A DNA stretch of 64,000 nt from Hyphomicrobiales bacterium (GTDB lineage: Bacteria; Pseudomonadota; Alphaproteobacteria; Rhizobiales; Rhizobiaceae), in contig UEIF01000048.1 in NCBI GenBank assembly GCA_900468805.1, positions 62,001-126,000 on the forward strand. Direction: 5' to 3'. Below are positions 60,666 through 64,000 of this stretch, one piece after another. The position numbers and the translations under genes were made by a program. How positions within the stretch are numbered: position 1 is the stretch's first letter; each line of letters opens with the position of its first letter. Below the pieces are notes generated by a model. The model did no database searches, was not told where the DNA came from, and saw only the letters and a program-made list of their open reading frames with translations.

Positions 60666-62324
60666 ATGACCTCCGCAAACCGGACTGAAGACAAACTCGC
60701 CGAACTCAACCAGCCGAGCCTCTGGTCGGGAATCAATGCCTATCGATCCGATCCGCTGATCGTCGATCTGACTTCCACGCTGCCGCGCACCATCCGCGAA
60801 GACCTTGAAAACATGGGCCGCTACGTGACCTCGCCGGAAGCGCAGGAACTGGCGCGCATGGCAAACCAGGGCACGCCGCAGCTTCGAACCCACGGTCCGC
60901 GCGGCGAGCGTCTGGATATCGTCGAATTCCACCCGGCCTGGCATGCGCTGATGCGCCGTTCCATGGCCTCGGGCCTGCATTCCTCCGTCTGGGACCCGCA
61001 GGCCGATACGGAAGCCAAGGATCAGGCCCATCACATTCGCGCGGCTCGTTTCTATCTGACGGCGCAACTCGAATCCGGCCATCTCTGCCCGATAACGATG
61101 ACCAGCGCGTCCGTTGCAGCTCTCTCGGCCTCACCGGCCGTGCAGAAAGACTGGGCGCCGAAGATCCTGTCGCGCAAATATGATTCATCCAACCGTCCCG
61201 CCATGCAGAAGTCGGCCGTGACGATCGGTATGGGCATGACGGAAAAACAGGGTGGCACGGATGTCCGCGCCAACAAGACTGCTGCCGAAAAGGTCAGCGA
61301 GGGCATCTATCGCCTCTCCGGCCACAAGTGGTTTATGTCCGCGCCGATGAGCGACGCTTTCATCATGCTGGGGCAGACCAAGGAGGGCATGGGCTGCTTC
61401 CTGGTGCCGCGTCTTCTGGAGGACGGTTCGGCCAACGGCCTGCAGTTCCAGCGCCTGAAGGACAAGATCGGCAACCGCTCCAACGCTTCTTCCGAGGTTG
61501 AGTTTACGGATACGTTCGGCTTCCTGCTCGGGGCTCCGGATGGTGGCATCCGCACCATTCTTGACATGGTGACGCTGACGCGTCTCGATTGCGCACTCGC
61601 CTCTTCCGGCATCATGCGCGCCTCGCTGGCCGAAGCCGTGCACCACACCCGCGGCCGCAGCGTTTTCGGCAAGATGCTCGTCAACCAGCCGATCATGACG
61701 CGCGTGCTCGCCGACATGGCGCTCGATGTGGCCGCAGCCACGGCGCTCTCCTTCCGCCTTGCGGATGCCTTCGACAAGGCGCGCGACAATGCCGAGGACG
61801 CCGCCTACGCCCGCGTCATGACGCCGGTCGCCAAGTACTGGTGCTGCAAGATCGCCCCGGCGCTGATCTACGAGGCGATGGAGTGCATCGGCGGCAGCGG
61901 CTACATCGAGGAACGTCCGATCGCCCGCCATTATCGCGAGGCCCCGGTCAATGCGATCTGGGAAGGTTCGGGCAATGTCATGGCGCTGGACGTGCTGCGC
62001 GTCTTGAACCGCGGCAAGGATCTCTTCGAGACGGTTTTTGCAGGTCTCGCACGCGATCTCGGCCCGGCCGGCAAGAAGACGATCGACGTGCTGCGCGCAG
62101 CGATCGCGCTCTGCGAACAGGACGAGGGTGCTGCCCGCCTGCTCGTCGAACAGCTGGCACTCGCCGCCGGTGCCGCCGAACTCTACCGCCTCGGGGCAGG
62201 ACGCATTGCCGATGCCTTCATCGAGACCCGACTTGCCGGCGGCTGGCGCTCGACCTACGGCATGCTCGATTCCCGCTTTGACGCGAGTTATATCGTCGAC
62301 CTGCTTTATCCGCCGGCTGCGTAG
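60666..62324 (+). CDS. Acyl-CoA dehydrogenase, AidB-like
   Basis: 552 residues, longer than ordinary acyl-CoA dehydrogenases and in the AidB size range. N-terminal AidB-type domain (about 1-170), FAD-binding segment GMTEKQGGTDVRANKT and LSGHKWFMSAPMSDAF, and C-terminal helical domain with MECIGGSGYIEERPIARHYREAPVNAIWEGSGNVMALD. AidB proteins are flavoproteins linked to alkylation damage; the reaction is unsettled. Followed without gap by an acetyltransferase gene. Confidence 0.9.
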   Translation: MTSANRTEDKLAELNQPSLWSGINAYRSDPLIVDLTSTLPRTIREDLENMGRYVTSPEAQELARMANQGTPQLRTHGPRGERLDIVEFHPAWHALMRRSMASGLHSSVWDPQADTEAKDQAHHIRAARFYLTAQLESGHLCPITMTSASVAALSASPAVQKDWAPKILSRKYDSSNRPAMQKSAVTIGMGMTEKQGGTDVRANKTAAEKVSEGIYRLSGHKWFMSAPMSDAFIMLGQTKEGMGCFLVPRLLEDGSANGLQFQRLKDKIGNRSNASSEVEFTDTFGFLLGAPDGGIRTILDMVTLTRLDCALASSGIMRASLAEAVHHTRGRSVFGKMLVNQPIMTRVLADMALDVAAATALSFRLADAFDKARDNAEDAAYARVMTPVAKYWCCKIAPALIYEAMECIGGSGYIEERPIARHYREAPVNAIWEGSGNVMALDVLRVLNRGKDLFETVFAGLARDLGPAGKKTIDVLRAAIALCEQDEGAARLLVEQLALAAGAAELYRLGAGRIADAFIETRLAGGWRSTYGMLDSRFDASYIVDLLYPPAA

Positions 62325-62941
62325 TGCCTGTGTTTCGCAATGCGCGGCAGGACGATCTCGATGAGATCTATGCCATCTCGCTTGCGACCGGCGACGGCGG
62401 ACAGGATGCGAGCCATCTCTATCGCGATAACAGGCTGATCGGTCATATCTATTCGGCACCCTACGTGGTGCTCGGCCCGGAAATGACCCTTGTCGCGGAA
62501 GACGAACAGGGCATTGCCGGTTATATCGTTGGTGCTTACGACACGGCCGCTTTCGAAGGCTTGCTCGAGCGCGAATGGTGGCCCTCTTTGCGCGATCAGT
62601 ATGCCGATCCTGCCGGCGATCCGTCCCAATGGACCGCCGATGAACGCCGCAGCTTTGCGATCCATCATCCACGCATCATGTCGGCTGATATCGTCGAAGC
62701 CTACCCCGCCCATATTCACATGAACCTCCTGCTGCGCCTGCAAGGGCAGGGCGTCGGTGGCATGCTTCTGAAGCAGTGGGTGTCACAGGCCCGAAAGGCA
62801 GGCGTGCGCGGTATTCATCTCGGGGTCAATGCCGGCAACCAGGGCGGCCAGCACTTCTGGTCCTCACGAGGTTTCGTACGCCTGCTCCCGCCGCTCGTCT
62901 CGGCATCGGAAACCACTGTCTGGTTCGGCCGCACACTCTAG
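62324..62941 (+). CDS. GNAT-family N-acetyltransferase
   Basis: 205 residues starting at GTG 62324, which overlaps the acyl-CoA dehydrogenase stop (TAGTG). Acetyl-CoA binding loop LLRLQGQGVGGMLLKQWVSQARKAGVRGIHLGVNAGNQGGQHFW and the final FVRL region are typical. Member of the group resembling O-GlcNAcase-associated or protein acetyltransferases (long insert between residues 70 and 125). Substrate unknown. Confidence 0.85.
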   Translation: MPVFRNARQDDLDEIYAISLATGDGGQDASHLYRDNRLIGHIYSAPYVVLGPEMTLVAEDEQGIAGYIVGAYDTAAFEGLLEREWWPSLRDQYADPAGDPSQWTADERRSFAIHHPRIMSADIVEAYPAHIHMNLLLRLQGQGVGGMLLKQWVSQARKAGVRGIHLGVNAGNQGGQHFWSSRGFVRLLPPLVSASETTVWFGRTL

Positions 62942-62993
62942 GCTGAACTTCGTCCGACGGGCAGCAGGCTGAACGCCCTTCATTTAACGACAT

Positions 62994-63024
62994 AAAAAAT
63001 CCGGCCGCGTTGCCGCAGCCGGAT
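62994..63024 (-). terminator. Intrinsic terminator of rne
   Basis: On the reverse strand: ATCCGGCTGCG-GCAA-CGCGGCCGGAT with one G-U pair, then TTTTT. It lies 29 bases after the RNase E stop. Confidence 0.92.
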
Positions 63025-63052
63025 CGTATCACTTATCGCCGAAAATCAGCGT

Positions 63053-64000
63053 TCAGAAGAAGCCGCGGCGCTGCCACCAGCCGGCCTTCTTCGGCTTGCC
63101 TTCGCCGTCAGTCTCTCCGTTTTCGGTGCGGTTCGAGGTGACCGTCGGTTCGGAGGACGAGATGTTGGAGCCGCGGTTGGCGCGGGCAGGCTTTGCCTCT
63201 TCCTGTGCTGGGGTCGCGAGATCTGCAGAGGCTTCCATCACTTCAGGCTCGGCTTCGGCAACCGGCGCCTCAACAGCAACCGCTTCTGCGACCGGCGTTT
63301 CAATGATGGGCTCTTCGACCGGCGAGGGTGCTGCGACCTTACGGCGGCCACGGCCGCGTGCGGGCTTGACCACTTCGGCAACGCTTTCGCTGCCTTCGAT
63401 GGCAGCCGCGGCGGACTGGCCTTCATTGGTTTCAGCTGCGATGACTTCGATCACCTCTGCCTCGGTCGCAGACGTCACTTCGGCTACGCTATCGTCGGCT
63501 TCATCCGCGTCGCCGTCTTCGGAAGCTGCACCTTCAGCGCCTTCCTCACCACGATTACGGCGTCCGCCACGCTTGCCTCGACGGCGGCGCTTGCGGCGCT
63601 GAGAATCATCGCCCTCGGCGTGGACGTCTGCAACACCTTCGGCGGCATCGCTGTCGCCTTCGCTGCCCTCGTCTTCGCCCTCTTCGCCATCGTCAGCCTC
63701 GTCGGAGACGGTATCGGCTCCAACCTGCTGCTCGGCAGTGCCGTTGCGGCCACGACGGCGGCGACGGCGTTTGCGCTTGCGTCCATTTTCGCCTTCACCC
63801 TCTGCGCGGGCGGCAGCAGCCGGGCGCTCGGAAGTGGCAGGCTTTTCTTCCAGCTCTTCGTCTTCTTCCTCGTCGTGCTCGATGACGACATCATCATCAT
63901 CATCGTCGTCGGGGATGGCTGCGAAATTGAAGAGGCTTTCGATCTTGACGGGGTTTTCAACCGGTTCGCCACGATCGATCGCGAAGTGCTGAGCACCAAC
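63053..64000 (-). CDS. rne: Ribonuclease E, C-terminal part
   Basis: Only the last 315 residues are inside the window; the catalytic half lies beyond the right edge and the frame is open there. What is seen is a low-complexity scaffold region: an acidic block with seven Asp in a row (PDDDDDDD), basic RNA-binding blocks (RKRKRRRRRGRNG, RRKRRRRGKRGG), Glu/Ala-rich stretches, and the conserved tip KKAGWWQRRGFF. In alphaproteobacteria this region assembles the RNA degradosome. Ends at TGA 63053-63055. Confidence 0.93.
   Translation of the reverse strand, partial: VGAQHFAIDRGEPVENPVKIESLFNFAAIPDDDDDDDVVIEHDEEEDEELEEKPATSERPAAAARAEGEGENGRKRKRRRRRRGRNGTAEQQVGADTVSDEADDGEEGEDEGSEGDSDAAEGVADVHAEGDDSQRRKRRRRGKRGGRRNRGEEGAEGAASEDGDADEADDSVAEVTSATEAEVIEVIAAETNEGQSAAAAIEGSESVAEVVKPARGRGRRKVAAPSPVEEPIIETPVAEAVAVEAPVAEAEPEVMEASADLATPAQEEAKPARANRGSNISSSEPTVTSNRTENGETDGEGKPKKAGWWQRRGFF

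Noticed and set aside
63484..63999. 171-codon reverse ORF rich in Met, Ser and Ala at the right edge
   Set aside because: It is an out-of-frame reading of the RNase E tail; the GAT/GAC repeats give a poly-Met run.

Overview
The window reads as ordinary chromosome of an alphaproteobacterium of the Rhizobium/Agrobacterium group. This rests on GC-rich coding DNA, the lon-hupB pair, a nuo operon in which NuoE carries a long C-terminal extension, the divK-pleD pair, a short prolyl-tRNA synthetase without an editing insert, RNase J, an RNase E ending in a tryptophan-containing tip, and DUF1467/DUF3572/DUF5680/DUF983 genes typical of rhizobia. I see no insertion sequence, prophage, CRISPR array or plasmid feature, and no rRNA.

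Layout. 1-2260: 3' part of lon, then hupB, each with an intrinsic terminator. 2300-3540: an FMN riboswitch followed by an EamA-type transporter, the arrangement expected for the riboflavin importer ribN. 3541-5890: a large exported phytase-like esterase behind a perfect Pho box, so probably a phosphate-starvation gene. 5920-9785: small redox genes (LysR regulator divergent from a quinone-reductase-like enzyme; aldo/keto reductase divergent from a cupin) and one doubtful small ORF. 9900-10124: two identical tRNA-Asp(GTC) genes. 10370-29815: one long forward gene train carrying all 14 complex I subunits (nuoA-N), a small exported protein after nuoD, a membrane/helix-hairpin-helix protein after nuoF, then birA, rnj, mce and a DUF1467 gene, mostly overlapping or tightly spaced.

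29816-30406 is noncoding and holds a reverse-strand small RNA candidate (probably the alpha-r9 family) and the proS promoter. 30407-38100: proS, lolC, lolD, a convergent DUF5680 gene, a 28-residue membrane peptide and dnaE. 38106-46141: a drug-efflux MFS gene divergent from an HxlR regulator across a clear inverted repeat, an L,D-transpeptidase, a GNAT-TPR fusion, DNA polymerase IV, an acetyltransferase, an HAD hydrolase and DUF3572. 46262-48024: divK-pleD, the cell-cycle response regulator and diguanylate cyclase. 48025-48787 is a convergent gap rich in RNA-like hairpins. It ends at rpmG (L33).

49049-60484 is almost all reverse strand: MFS, DUF983, rnr, topA, dprA, plsY, a dihydroorotase homologue that has lost its metal ligands, and pyrB. 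The window closes with an acyl-CoA dehydrogenase, an acetyltransferase and the C-terminal part of RNase E.

The best leads are the duplicated helix-hairpin-helix module inside the complex I operon, the ribN leader architecture, the Pho-box phytase-like gene, the degenerate PyrC partner of PyrB, the two noncoding RNA regions and the unannotated 28-residue membrane peptide. No wholly new multi-gene system is evident.
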